From positions 248,001 through 312,000 of the forward strand of contig NZ_JAKLTR010000004.1 in assembly GCF_022012415.1 (NCBI RefSeq): 64,000 bases of DNA. Reading direction: 5' to 3'. The position numbers and the translations under genes are program-made. The notes under the pieces are model-generated. The model had not been told where the DNA came from. It made no database searches and saw only the letters and a program-made list of their open reading frames with translations. Positions within the stretch are counted from its first letter, which is position 1; each line of letters starts with the position of its first letter. This document shows positions 32,677 through 39,748 of the stretch, piece by piece. This DNA comes from Terrimonas ginsenosidimutans. GTDB lineage: Bacteria > Bacteroidota > Bacteroidia > Chitinophagales > Chitinophagaceae.

Positions 32677-32695
32677 AACAGGTAAACTTTTATTC

Positions 32696-33331
32696 TCAGA
32701 ACAGCCCGTACAACTGACTATCCACCTTGCTGATTATATCGCCGAAGTCTTCTTCTTTTTCGGCGAACTTGTTCTTATCGACATCAATTACGAGCAGTGG
32801 ACCTTCGGTGTACGCACCGATCCATTTGTTATAATATTCATTCAGCCTCTTGAGGTAATCAAGACGGATGTTCTCTTCGTATTCCCGGCCGCGTTTCTGT
32901 ATTTGCCCCACAAGTGTAGGTACAGAGGCATTGAGGTAAATGAGCAGATCAGGTGGCTGTACAAGGGTTTTTAGTGTCTGAAAGAAATTGAAGTAGTTAT
33001 CAAAATCCCTTTTGCTCATGAGGCCCATTTCATGAAGATTGGGGGCAAAGATGTTGGCATCTTCATAGATCGTTCTATCCTGTATGACAGTCTCGGTTCC
33101 CCGCTGGATGTCGACCAGTTGCTGAAGGCGGCTGTTCAGGAAGTAGATCTGGAGGTTGAAGCTCCATCGGGGCATGTCTTCATAAAAATCCATGAGGTAT
33201 GGATTATGATCCACGTCCTCGAAGTTGGGGATCCATTTATAATGCTTGCTGAGCATTTCTGTAAGAGTCGTCTTTCCCGCACCGATATTTCCTGCTACTG
33301 CTATATGCTTTGGTTTCTTTGATTTTGCCAT
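32696..33331 (-). CDS. Deoxynucleoside kinase
   Basis: 211 residues from ATG 33329-33331 (MAKSKKPKHIAVAGNIGAGK); a GTG six codons upstream is less likely. P-loop GNIGAGKT (14-21), ERS-like VIQDRTIYEDANIF, RLQQLVDIQRG and the lid region QKRGREYEENIRLDYLKRL match deoxyadenosine/deoxyguanosine kinase family members. It phosphorylates salvaged deoxynucleosides in the cytosol; exact base preference is not visible. The gap to trpS carries GCGAAT units. Confidence 0.93.
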   Translation of the reverse strand: MAKSKKPKHIAVAGNIGAGKTTLTEMLSKHYKWIPNFEDVDHNPYLMDFYEDMPRWSFNLQIYFLNSRLQQLVDIQRGTETVIQDRTIYEDANIFAPNLHEMGLMSKRDFDNYFNFFQTLKTLVQPPDLLIYLNASVPTLVGQIQKRGREYEENIRLDYLKRLNEYYNKWIGAYTEGPLLVIDVDKNKFAEKEEDFGDIISKVDSQLYGLF

Positions 33332-33349
33332 AAACGCAAATGTTGACAC

Positions 33350-33384
33350 GAATCAGCGCGAATGAACGCGAATCGTCGCTAATA
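33350..33384. repeat. GCGAAT array
   Basis: ACACGAATCAGCGCGAATG and AACGCGAATCGTCGC, about three to four units of GCGAAT at 8-10-base spacing; the same units occur after clpP at 59383-59432. Confidence 0.6.
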
Positions 33385-33429
33385 AAAATATTGATTTATC
33401 TGGTGTTTTTGCATTCAAGCAAAGAAATA

Positions 33430-34428
33430 TTAGTAATAATTGAGTCCCATTGCTTCACGGACGAGTGACATGGTAGCTTGTGCGCTGGCACGGGCTTTTG
33501 CGGCGCCTTTTTCCATCACCTCCTTTAGGTACGCTTTGTCTTCGCGGATAGACTCAGCTTTTTCCCGGATCGGTGAGATGAACCTGATCATATCTGTCCA
33601 CAGTTCTTCTTTCAAATGTCCGTACTTGATGGAGCAATCATTGTATGCTGACTCATATTTCTGAAGTGTTTCTTCGGAACTGAACAGCTTAAGAAGCAAA
33701 AACAAATTTTCGATATAATCAGGCTTTGCTGAATTAGGTTCAGTAGGGCCTGAATCAGACAACGCTTTTTTCACTTTTTTTATGATCAGATCATCGCTGT
33801 CAGAAAGATAAACTGTCGCCATTTGATTCTCACTCTTGCTCATTTTGCCTTTACCATCCAGGCTCGGCACTTTGACCAGGTCAGACCCATAGTTAAATGC
33901 ATGCGGTTCCGGGAATATTTCATCATACCGGTGATTAAAGCGGTTAGCGAAATTCCTGGCCATCTCCAGATGCTGTTCCTGGTCTTTACCCACAGGAACG
34001 AGCGATGCGCGGTGAAGGATGATATCTGCAGCCTGCAGAACCGGATAGGTCAGGAGGCCGGCATTGATATTATCCGGATGCTGACGGGCTTTGTCTTTAA
34101 AAGTCACTGTTCTTTCCAACTCACCGGTATATGCCAGCATGTTTAAGTACAGGTATAACTCCGAGGTTTCATAAACATGGCTCTGGCAAAACAAAGCTGC
34201 CTTATCAGGATCCAGTCCGCACGCGATATTTTCCGACAGCACACGATGTACATTTTCCTTCAACTCTTTTGTGTCAGGATGCGTGGTAAGCGAATGCAGG
34301 TCTGCCACCATAAAATAGCATTCAAACTCATCCTGCATGCGTACATAATTGCGGAGAGCCCCGAAATAATTCCCCAGGTGCAAAAAACCTGTAGGCCGGA
34401 TCCCGCTCATAACGATTTTCTTTTCCAT
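33430..34428 (-). CDS. trpS: Tryptophanyl-tRNA synthetase
   Basis: 332 residues. Class I signatures: the HIGH-like PTGFLHLGNYFGAL near the N-terminus and KMSKSENQMA near residue 193. SGIRPTGFLHLGNY, VADLHSLTTHPDT, VPVGKDQEQHLEMARN and the trailing AMGLNYY are typical bacterial TrpRS features. Charges tRNA-Trp with tryptophan. The family length of about 330 residues fits. It is on the minus strand, upstream of the deoxynucleoside kinase gene. Confidence 0.97.
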   Translation of the reverse strand: MEKKIVMSGIRPTGFLHLGNYFGALRNYVRMQDEFECYFMVADLHSLTTHPDTKELKENVHRVLSENIACGLDPDKAALFCQSHVYETSELYLYLNMLAYTGELERTVTFKDKARQHPDNINAGLLTYPVLQAADIILHRASLVPVGKDQEQHLEMARNFANRFNHRYDEIFPEPHAFNYGSDLVKVPSLDGKGKMSKSENQMATVYLSDSDDLIIKKVKKALSDSGPTEPNSAKPDYIENLFLLLKLFSSEETLQKYESAYNDCSIKYGHLKEELWTDMIRFISPIREKAESIREDKAYLKEVMEKGAAKARASAQATMSLVREAMGLNYY

Positions 34429-34575
34429 AACGCTGATGCCGGTTATTTAATTCCCGGCTTTCTCCCTTTCTGGGATGGCGTTTTACCACCTCCCGAAGGG
34501 GCGGCGAAGATAACGAGAGTTTGGCGGTCAGAAGCAGGGCGCGGGGGTTTAGTTGGAAGATTCCTGGTGAGGGTG

Positions 34576-34957
34576 ATCGATGGCCGATGACCGATGGCAG
34601 ATGGCCGAAATCAAGCAGCAAACAGGAATCTCCTGTATTTATGGAAATCTCCCCTTCGGGCTAGCGTGTACCCATAAGTATTTGAATGGCGTAAAAGGAA
34701 CGCGGCGGACGATACGCGACGTACGCAGCGATACGCGACGTACGCAGCGAAAACAGCCATAGCAGACTTTGTATTCGCCGCGCGCGTCGCGTATCGCCGC
34801 GTCCGCCGCGTTCCTTTACGCCATCAAGCTATCAAGAAATTATTCGGTCATACAAAAGGAAAAATGTGGGTGCACGGCAGCCTTGGGGGGCTCCGCATTT
34901 TTTCGGAACTGTCAAACTGCGGAGCCCGGCCATCGGTCATCGGCCATCGACCATCGC
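34576..34957. repeat. GATGGCC inverted-array element, copy C, with a nested inverted repeat
   Basis: Forward units at 34576-34608 are followed by CCGAAATCAAGCAGCAAAC; the far end has TCAAACTGCGGAGCCCGG (34912-34929) and then CCATCGGTCATCGGCCATCG. Both end cores recur almost exactly in copy D at 46954-47098. Between them copy C carries about 240 extra bases, including the repeat at 34688-34822. Confidence 0.9.
34688..34822. repeat. Inverted repeat with 19-bp direct repeats, nested in copy C
   Basis: GGCGTAAAAGGAACGCGGCG and onwards (34688-34721) is matched on the other strand by 34785-34822, with few mismatches. Just inside, GATACGCGACGTACGCAGC is present twice in a row (34711-34729 and 34730-34748). 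Confidence 0.85.
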
Positions 34958-34975
34958 ACAACGAACATTATCCTC

Positions 34976-34983
34976 TATATTTG
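34976..34983 (+). promoter_or_regulatory. -7 box of gatC (near-leaderless)
   Basis: TATATTTG ends 4 bases before the gatC ATG at 34988. Confidence 0.55.
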
Positions 34984-34987
34984 TCCG

Positions 34988-35278
34988 ATGGAAATCAACG
35001 ACTCCATGGTAGACAAGCTGGCTAAACTCGCAAAGCTCCGTTTTGACGACAATGAGAAAATTGAGATCAAAACGGACCTGCAACGCATGATCAGCTTTGT
35101 GGAAAAACTGAATGAACTGGACCTTGAGGGCGTTCAGCCGCTGCTTCATATGAGTGAAGAAACAAATGTGCTGCGCGAAGACGAGATCAAAGGTTCCGTC
35201 GGCCGGGATAAAGCCTTGCTGAATGCACCGTTGCATGATGATCAGTTTTTCAAAGTACCCAAAGTAATCAGGAAATAA
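34988..35278 (+). CDS. gatC: Asp-tRNA(Asn)/Glu-tRNA(Gln) amidotransferase subunit C
   Basis: 96 residues from ATG 34988 (MEINDSMVDKLAKLAKLRFD), supported by the TATATTTG box 4 bases upstream; longer frames run into the repeat region. The order VDKLAKLAKLRF, ISFVEKLNELDLEGVQPL, MSEETNVLREDEI and DDQFFKVPKVI is diagnostic. GatC stabilises GatA in the GatCAB transamidase. gatA and gatB are not in the window. Confidence 0.96.
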   Translation: MEINDSMVDKLAKLAKLRFDDNEKIEIKTDLQRMISFVEKLNELDLEGVQPLLHMSEETNVLREDEIKGSVGRDKALLNAPLHDDQFFKVPKVIRK

Positions 35279-35302
35279 CCACGACTGCCTAACGATCCTA
35301 TT

Positions 35303-36019
35303 ATGAGCAATGCATCTATCATACACCTGGAAGAGATCCGCAAATCCTATTTCATGGGGAAAAATGCCCTTGAGATACTAAAAGGCGTTTCGTTAGACAT
35401 TCATAAGAACGAATATGTGGCCCTGATGGGGCCATCAGGCTCCGGGAAAAGTACGCTCATGAATATCCTCGGTTGCCTCGATACCCCCACCGGAGGGAAA
35501 TATGTATTGAACGGGCAGGACGTTAGTAAAATGGACGATAACTCCCTCGCCGAGGTACGGAATAAGACCATCGGCTTCGTATTCCAGCAATTCAACCTGC
35601 TGCCCAGGCTGACCGCCCTCGAAAATGTGGCGCTTCCGCTTGTTTACGCAGGCATCAGCAAAAAGATCAGGCAGGAAAAAGCCCTGCATGTGCTTGACAT
35701 GGTAAATCTTACCCAACGCAGCCACCACAAACCGAATGAGCTCAGCGGTGGACAATCCCAGCGTGTTGCGATCGCCCGTGCACTGGTGAACGATCCGGCT
35801 CTCATCCTTGCCGATGAACCCACCGGTAATCTGGATACCAAAACCTCTTACGAGATCATGTCCATCTTTGGCGATATCCACAGTCGCGGCAACACCGTCG
35901 TCCTCGTTACACACGAAGAAGATATCGCTAATCACTCCAAACGCATTGTCCGGCTTCGTGACGGCATTATTGAAAGTGACCGCCCAACGGAAAGGATGTC
36001 GAATGCAGTGCATTCGTAG
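35303..36019 (+). CDS. LolD/MacB-type ABC transporter ATP-binding protein
   Basis: 238 residues. Walker A GPSGSGKS (about 43-50), Q-loop [18 protein letters not shown], signature [16 protein letters not shown], Walker [15 protein letters not shown]-loop VLVTHE. These features define the LolD/MacB/FtsE-like class that powers lipoprotein release or peptide/drug extrusion. The gene follows gatC by 24 bases; no permease gene adjoins. Probably part of a transporter whose permease is elsewhere. Confidence 0.95.
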   Translation: MSNASIIHLEEIRKSYFMGKNALEILKGVSLDIHKNEYVALMGPSGSGKSTLMNILGCLDTPTGGKYVLNGQDVSKMDDNSLAEVRNKTIGFVFQQFNLLPRLTALENVALPLVYAGISKKIRQEKALHVLDMVNLTQRSHHKPNELSGGQSQRVAIARALVNDPALILADEPTGNLDTKTSYEIMSIFGDIHSRGNTVVLVTHEEDIANHSKRIVRLRDGIIESDRPTERMSNAVHS

Positions 36020-36061
36020 ACCGTTCCCGGTGGTCTCTTTCAACATCTAAACCACTCCAAC

Positions 36062-36631
36062 ATGGCATTCAAGATCTATACAAAGACAGGTGACAAGGGT
36101 ACTACTTCCCTGATAGGCGGAACAAAAGTATCCAAAGCGCATTTTCGCATAGAGGCGTATGGGACGGTGGACGAACTGAACTCCTACATTGGCCTTTGCA
36201 AAGACCTCCTGGATGGGATCACTGCCACTGATGTGCTGCAGGAAATACAGGACAGGCTGTTTACAGTCGGTTCTTCGCTGGCGTGTGACCCGGAAAAAGA
36301 GACAAAGATGAAGATCCCCGATCTGAAAGAGGAGGATATTACGCTGCTGGAAAAGGAAATGGACAAGATGGATGAGACGCTTCCCGTAATGAAATCCTTT
36401 ATTCTTCCGGGCGGTCATCCTACGGTATCACAATTGCATGTTGCGCGCTGTATTTGCCGCAGAGCCGAACGGGCCTGCGTCAGATTGCAAGCCGCGGGAG
36501 AAGAGGTGGATCAGATCGTGATCAAATATATCAACCGCCTGAGCGATTATCTTTTCACACTTGCCCGTTTTGCGGCGCATCTTTTACAGGTACCGGAAAC
36601 GCCATGGCGTCCCCGCATAGACAGGGGTTAG
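36062..36631 (+). CDS. Cob(I)yrinic acid a,c-diamide adenosyltransferase, PduO type
   Basis: 189 residues. KIYTKTGDKGTTSLIGGTKV, KAHFRIEAYGTVDELNSYIG, FILPGGHPTVSQLHVARCIC, RRAERACVR and YINRLSDYLFTLAR are the PduO-type ATR motifs; the K-T-G-D-K-G-T and R-R-x-E-R sites bind ATP. The enzyme makes adenosylcobalamin from cob(I)alamin and ATP. It starts 42 bases after the ABC ATPase gene and may be co-transcribed. Other cobalamin genes are absent from the window. Confidence 0.96.
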   Translation: MAFKIYTKTGDKGTTSLIGGTKVSKAHFRIEAYGTVDELNSYIGLCKDLLDGITATDVLQEIQDRLFTVGSSLACDPEKETKMKIPDLKEEDITLLEKEMDKMDETLPVMKSFILPGGHPTVSQLHVARCICRRAERACVRLQAAGEEVDQIVIKYINRLSDYLFTLARFAAHLLQVPETPWRPRIDRG

Positions 36632-36684
36632 CCTTAACGCTGCACGGGATCTTATTGAACCGGTTCCATGATGGTCGCTCTCAT

Positions 36685-37815
36685 TTATGCATCGGCCGGC
36701 GTTGCCTCTATACGGCCGTCACGCATCCGCAGAACGCGGTCGCTGAGCTGGGCAAGTTCCTCATTATGCGTTACGATCAGGAAGGTCTGGTTAAATTGTT
36801 TCCGGAGATCAAAAAATAACTGGTGAAGATCACGGGCATTGGCAGAATCCAGATTTCCTGTCGGCTCGTCGGCAAACACGATCCCGGGCTTGTTGATCAG
36901 TGCCCTCGCCACGGCAACACGTTGCTGTTCGCCCCCGCTCATCTCATTAGGCTTGTTTTCCATCCGATGTGAGAGCCCCAGCATTTCGAGCAATCTCTCC
37001 GCCTCTGCTTTCACTTCAGCCTTTTTACGGCCCGCCAGCCACCCCGGAATGCAAACATTCTCTATAGCAGTGAACTCAGGTAATAAATGATGGAACTGGA
37101 ATACAAAACCGATATGCTGGTTGCGGAACAGTGAAAGTTGTTTTGGGGTCAGGCTATGGCTCATCTTTTTCTGATAGGCCAGTTTGCTGTCTATCACCGT
37201 GGAGGAAGCAAGGCTGTCATGCCAGGTAACAGGACGTTTGGAGAATCCGCTGATAAATTCCAATGGAAGAAATCGGCAGACCGAACGGATCAGGCAGATC
37301 AGAAAGCCCGGCCTGGTTGCTTCCGCCTCAACGATCACCTTGGTTTGTGTGATGAATTTTGCCAGTGTGCGGCCGGTGCTCCATTCCATCAGGGTGTAAT
37401 AAAGAATGATAATTATACCCAGGTAGAGGTAGGTGACCCAGGAGAATCCTGCCAGCACGTCCCCAACAGAAGCCAGGGCAGGATCAGCGTCTGATAGCTG
37501 GAAACCTGTGATCTGGGCGATCAGAAAAGCAATTGTACCCGATAAAACAATGTCAATCAAAAGGTTGATCGCTCGTTTCCACCATGCGGCAGGCGGCGGA
37601 TTGAGCTGCGGTTGATATTCGATCGTTTTACCGCTGACTTCGATATGCCCCTCATCCGGCCGGTCTAATGTGCTCAGAATGTGTAATAAAGTACTCTTCC
37701 CCGAACCGGATGGCCCCACAATTGCGACAACCTCCCCTTTATTTATTTCCATGTCCACACCCTTCAACACTTCTACAGTCCCGTATTTTTTATGAATATT
37801 CGCGCCTTTGATCAT
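36685..37815 (-). CDS. LolD-like ABC ATPase with an RDD membrane domain inserted in the ATPase core
   Basis: 376 residues from ATG 37813-37815 (MIKGANIHKKYGTVEVLKG). Residues 1-65 are a normal ABC N-terminus with Walker A GPSGSGKS (34-41). Residues about 66-216 are a complete RDD domain: AWWKRAINLLIDIVLSGTIA, a second helix (TYLYLGIIIILYYTLMEW), GRTLAKFITQTKVI, IRSVCRFLPLEFISGF and WHDSLASSTVI. The ATPase then resumes at SLTPKQLSLFRNQHIGFVFQ (Q-loop Gln240) and goes on with MSGGEQQRV (signature), [10 protein letters not shown] (Walker B) and VTHNE (H-loop). Removing the insert leaves about 225 residues, the normal LolD length, so both domains are whole. The insert falls in the beta-sheet loop before the Q-loop. 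Confidence 0.93.
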   Translation of the reverse strand: MIKGANIHKKYGTVEVLKGVDMEINKGEVVAIVGPSGSGKSTLLHILSTLDRPDEGHIEVSGKTIEYQPQLNPPPAAWWKRAINLLIDIVLSGTIAFLIAQITGFQLSDADPALASVGDVLAGFSWVTYLYLGIIIILYYTLMEWSTGRTLAKFITQTKVIVEAEATRPGFLICLIRSVCRFLPLEFISGFSKRPVTWHDSLASSTVIDSKLAYQKKMSHSLTPKQLSLFRNQHIGFVFQFHHLLPEFTAIENVCIPGWLAGRKKAEVKAEAERLLEMLGLSHRMENKPNEMSGGEQQRVAVARALINKPGIVFADEPTGNLDSANARDLHQLFFDLRKQFNQTFLIVTHNEELAQLSDRVLRMRDGRIEATPADA

Positions 37816-37928
37816 CTTGGAAAGGGTTTTGAAACTCAAATATCCATAAAACCAGCCCCCCGGCAAAAACCGGAATGGGTATAAAGTTGCTTTTTATGAA
37901 TTCCCTGCAATCTGTGCGCAACTATTGA

Positions 37929-37959
37929 TTTGGAAAATTCGTTAATAAAATTAGTTTTG
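37929..37959 (+). promoter_or_regulatory. Promoter TTTG-N19-TAGTTTTG upstream of the DUF2795 gene
   Basis: TTTG at 37929-37932 and TAGTTTTG at 37952-37959, spacer 19, a full consensus match; transcription should start near 37966, leaving a leader of about 60 bases. Confidence 0.75.
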
Positions 37960-38026
37960 CGGGAAATTTGGGGTCGGCTGACCACCCCGAACTCCCGGAT
38001 TTCAAAAACTTAAAACCTTTCGAAAG

Positions 38027-38248
38027 ATGTTTTGGACCTTAGAACTTGCTTCGTACCTGGAAGATGCGCCGTGGCCGGCGACTAAAGACGAGCTGATTGA
38101 TTATTCTATCCGGAGCGGTGCTCCAATCGAAGTGGTGGAAAATCTTCAGGAACTGGAAGATGAAGGCGATGTGTATGAAACGATCGAAGACATTTGGCCG
38201 GATTATCCAACGCAGGATGACTTTCTGTTCAATGAAGACGAATACTAA
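38027..38248 (+). CDS. DUF2795 family small acidic protein
   Basis: 73 residues, very acidic. MFWTLELASYLEDAPWPATK, DELIDYSIRSGAPIEVVENL and EDIWPDYPTQDDFLFNEDEY match DUF2795, a compact helical domain of unknown role that is highly conserved in Bacteroidota. A full-consensus promoter lies upstream at 37929-37959, and two hairpins follow. Confidence 0.92.
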   Translation: MFWTLELASYLEDAPWPATKDELIDYSIRSGAPIEVVENLQELEDEGDVYETIEDIWPDYPTQDDFLFNEDEY

Positions 38249-38325
38249 GAAAAGTAAAAATTAAAAAGTCAAAATTAAAAATGAGTGTCCTTTACGGGAA
38301 CATTCTTTTGATGTATCTGCTTTAT

Positions 38326-38357
38326 AAAAAAAGCCCTCCTGTTGGAAGGGCTTTTTT
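38326..38357. terminator. Bidirectional hairpin, copy 1
   Basis: AAAAAAAGCCCTCC and GGAAGGGCTTTTTTT with a short loop, between the DUF2795 gene and fabI, which converge. Confidence 0.85.
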
Positions 38358-38439
38358 TAATTTCTACTTTTTCACTCGACTCCCAGCTCCCGCATCGTCA
38401 CCCTCACGCGTACATTCTTTTGATATATCTGCTTTATTA

Positions 38440-38471
38440 AAAAAGCCCTTCCAAAAGGAGGGCTTTTTTTA
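38440..38471. terminator. Bidirectional hairpin, copy 2, next to fabI
   Basis: AAAAAAGCCCTTCC and GGAGGGCTTTTTTT, duplicated from or to copy 1, ending fabI on the minus strand. Confidence 0.85.
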
Positions 38472-38496
38472 ATTTTTACTTTTTAATTTTTAATTT

Positions 38497-39312
38497 TCAC
38501 TCCACTCCCAGCTTCTGCATCACTTCATTACTTACTCCCGTAGTAGAATAGCCACCATCATGGAACAGGTTCTGCATCGTTACCATGCGGGTGAGATCTG
38601 AGAATAATGTGATACAATAGTTAGCACAATCTTCTGCACTGGCATTGCCCAAAGGAGCGATCGCATTGGCATAATCATAGAAATCGCCAAACCCTTTGAT
38701 ACCCGTACCGGCTGTGGTTTTGGTGGGAGATTGGGATACAGTATTGATCCGGACTTTTTTATCGAGGCCATAATGGTAACCAAAGCTCCGTGCAATGGAC
38801 TCAAGCATTGCTTTGATATCAGCCATATCTGTATAGAACGGGTAGGTACGCTGTGCCGCCATATAGGTCAGGGCTACGACACTTCCCCACTCACTGATCG
38901 CATCAAGCTTTTTAGCCACAGCAAGCATCTTGTGGAATGACATTGCCGATACATCGATGCCTTTCATGAAATATTCGTAGTTGGACTCTGTGTAAGGGAT
39001 ATTCTTGCGGATGTTCACACTCATGCCGATAGAGTGAAGAACGAAATCGATCTTACCACCAAGGATCTCCTGTGAACGGGTGAAAAGCGTTGTCAGCTCA
39101 TCCACATTCGTTGCGTCTGCAGGTACGATCTCAGAACCGGTCTGTTCCGCCAGTTTCTTGATCTCTCCCATCCGCATGGCAATCGGTGCATTGGTCAGTA
39201 CAAAAGTTGCACCTTCCTCATGCGCTTTTTCAGCCACCTTCCATGCAATAGAATTGGCGTCAAGCGCGCCGGTGATAATGCCTCGTTTACCTTTCAAAAG
39301 ATTATAAGCCAT
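38497..39312 (-). CDS. fabI: Enoyl-[acyl-carrier-protein] reductase (NADH)
   Basis: 271 residues. Reduces enoyl-ACP in the last step of each fatty acid elongation cycle. Landmarks: LLKGKRGIITGALDANSIAW (dinucleotide-binding start of FabI type), FVLHSIGMS, the catalytic pair in YMAAQRTYPFYTDMADIKAM (Tyr-x6-Lys), INTVSQSPTKTTAGTGI and the terminal GVSNEVMQKLGVE. The 3' end plus terminator is partly duplicated just beyond the gene. There is no overlap with neighbouring genes. Confidence 0.97.
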   Translation of the reverse strand: MAYNLLKGKRGIITGALDANSIAWKVAEKAHEEGATFVLTNAPIAMRMGEIKKLAEQTGSEIVPADATNVDELTTLFTRSQEILGGKIDFVLHSIGMSVNIRKNIPYTESNYEYFMKGIDVSAMSFHKMLAVAKKLDAISEWGSVVALTYMAAQRTYPFYTDMADIKAMLESIARSFGYHYGLDKKVRINTVSQSPTKTTAGTGIKGFGDFYDYANAIAPLGNASAEDCANYCITLFSDLTRMVTMQNLFHDGGYSTTGVSNEVMQKLGVE

Positions 39313-39440
39313 AATTTTATTTTTATAAATGCGGGTAAAGATAAAAAGTCAGCATTCAAAAGTAAAAATTAAAAAAATGTCCATGGGAATATGCAATGCC
39401 CGCCCGAAACGGAATGGACCTGATTTGTATTCCGTGCAGG

Positions 39441-39662
39441 TTAGCTGTCCCGGAGAAACTGGTAAACCAGCGCTAACGCCGTAAAAGAACCAAAAAACAG
39501 GCCGGCGCAAACTAAAAAGAATAATACAGCATAAGCCAGGATATCTCTTCCTCTTGCACTATCCTGGATCTTCTCGTTGAAATACCTGAACAACCTGTAA
39601 CCAGCGAAGAGTGCAAACCCTGCGACTATCACCGTCAGTACTATTTTATAGATCGCCGACAT
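39441..39662 (-). CDS. Small two-helix membrane protein
   Basis: 73 residues with two membrane segments (about 5-24 and 44-68) joined by a charged loop (FRYFNEKIQDSARGRDIL). No motif is recognised. It lies between fabI and recN on the same strand with gaps of 128 and 86 bases. Probably a real membrane protein of unknown role. Confidence 0.7.
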   Translation of the reverse strand: MSAIYKIVLTVIVAGFALFAGYRLFRYFNEKIQDSARGRDILAYAVLFFLVCAGLFFGSFTALALVYQFLRDS

Positions 39663-39748
39663 TTCAACGTTTTTATTGATCGGGCATCCCGGTTACAAGA
39701 AAAAGGACTTCAACCAGCCGGTTATTTTTACTTTTTACTTTTTGATCT

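Larger units (their letters stand above)
34429..34987. other. Repeat-filled gap between trpS and gatC
   Basis: No gene. It holds GATGGCC element copy C, inside which a second inverted repeat (34688-34822) is nested, and the gatC -7 box. Confidence 0.7.
38262..38500. repeat. AT-rich inverted arrays around duplicated hairpins
   Basis: AAGTAAAAATTAAAAAG (38256-38272) and AATTTTTACTTTTTAATTTT (38471-38490) enclose two hairpins and a duplicated segment. The duplicated part is 38303-38405 and 38412-38520, both with ATTCTTTTGAT, a GCCCTTCC hairpin and an end resembling the fabI C-terminus. Confidence 0.7.

Noticed and set aside
37168-37620. RDD segment as a separate inserted gene inside lolD
   Set aside because: The frame is continuous through both borders and there is no start or stop inside, so it is an in-frame domain.
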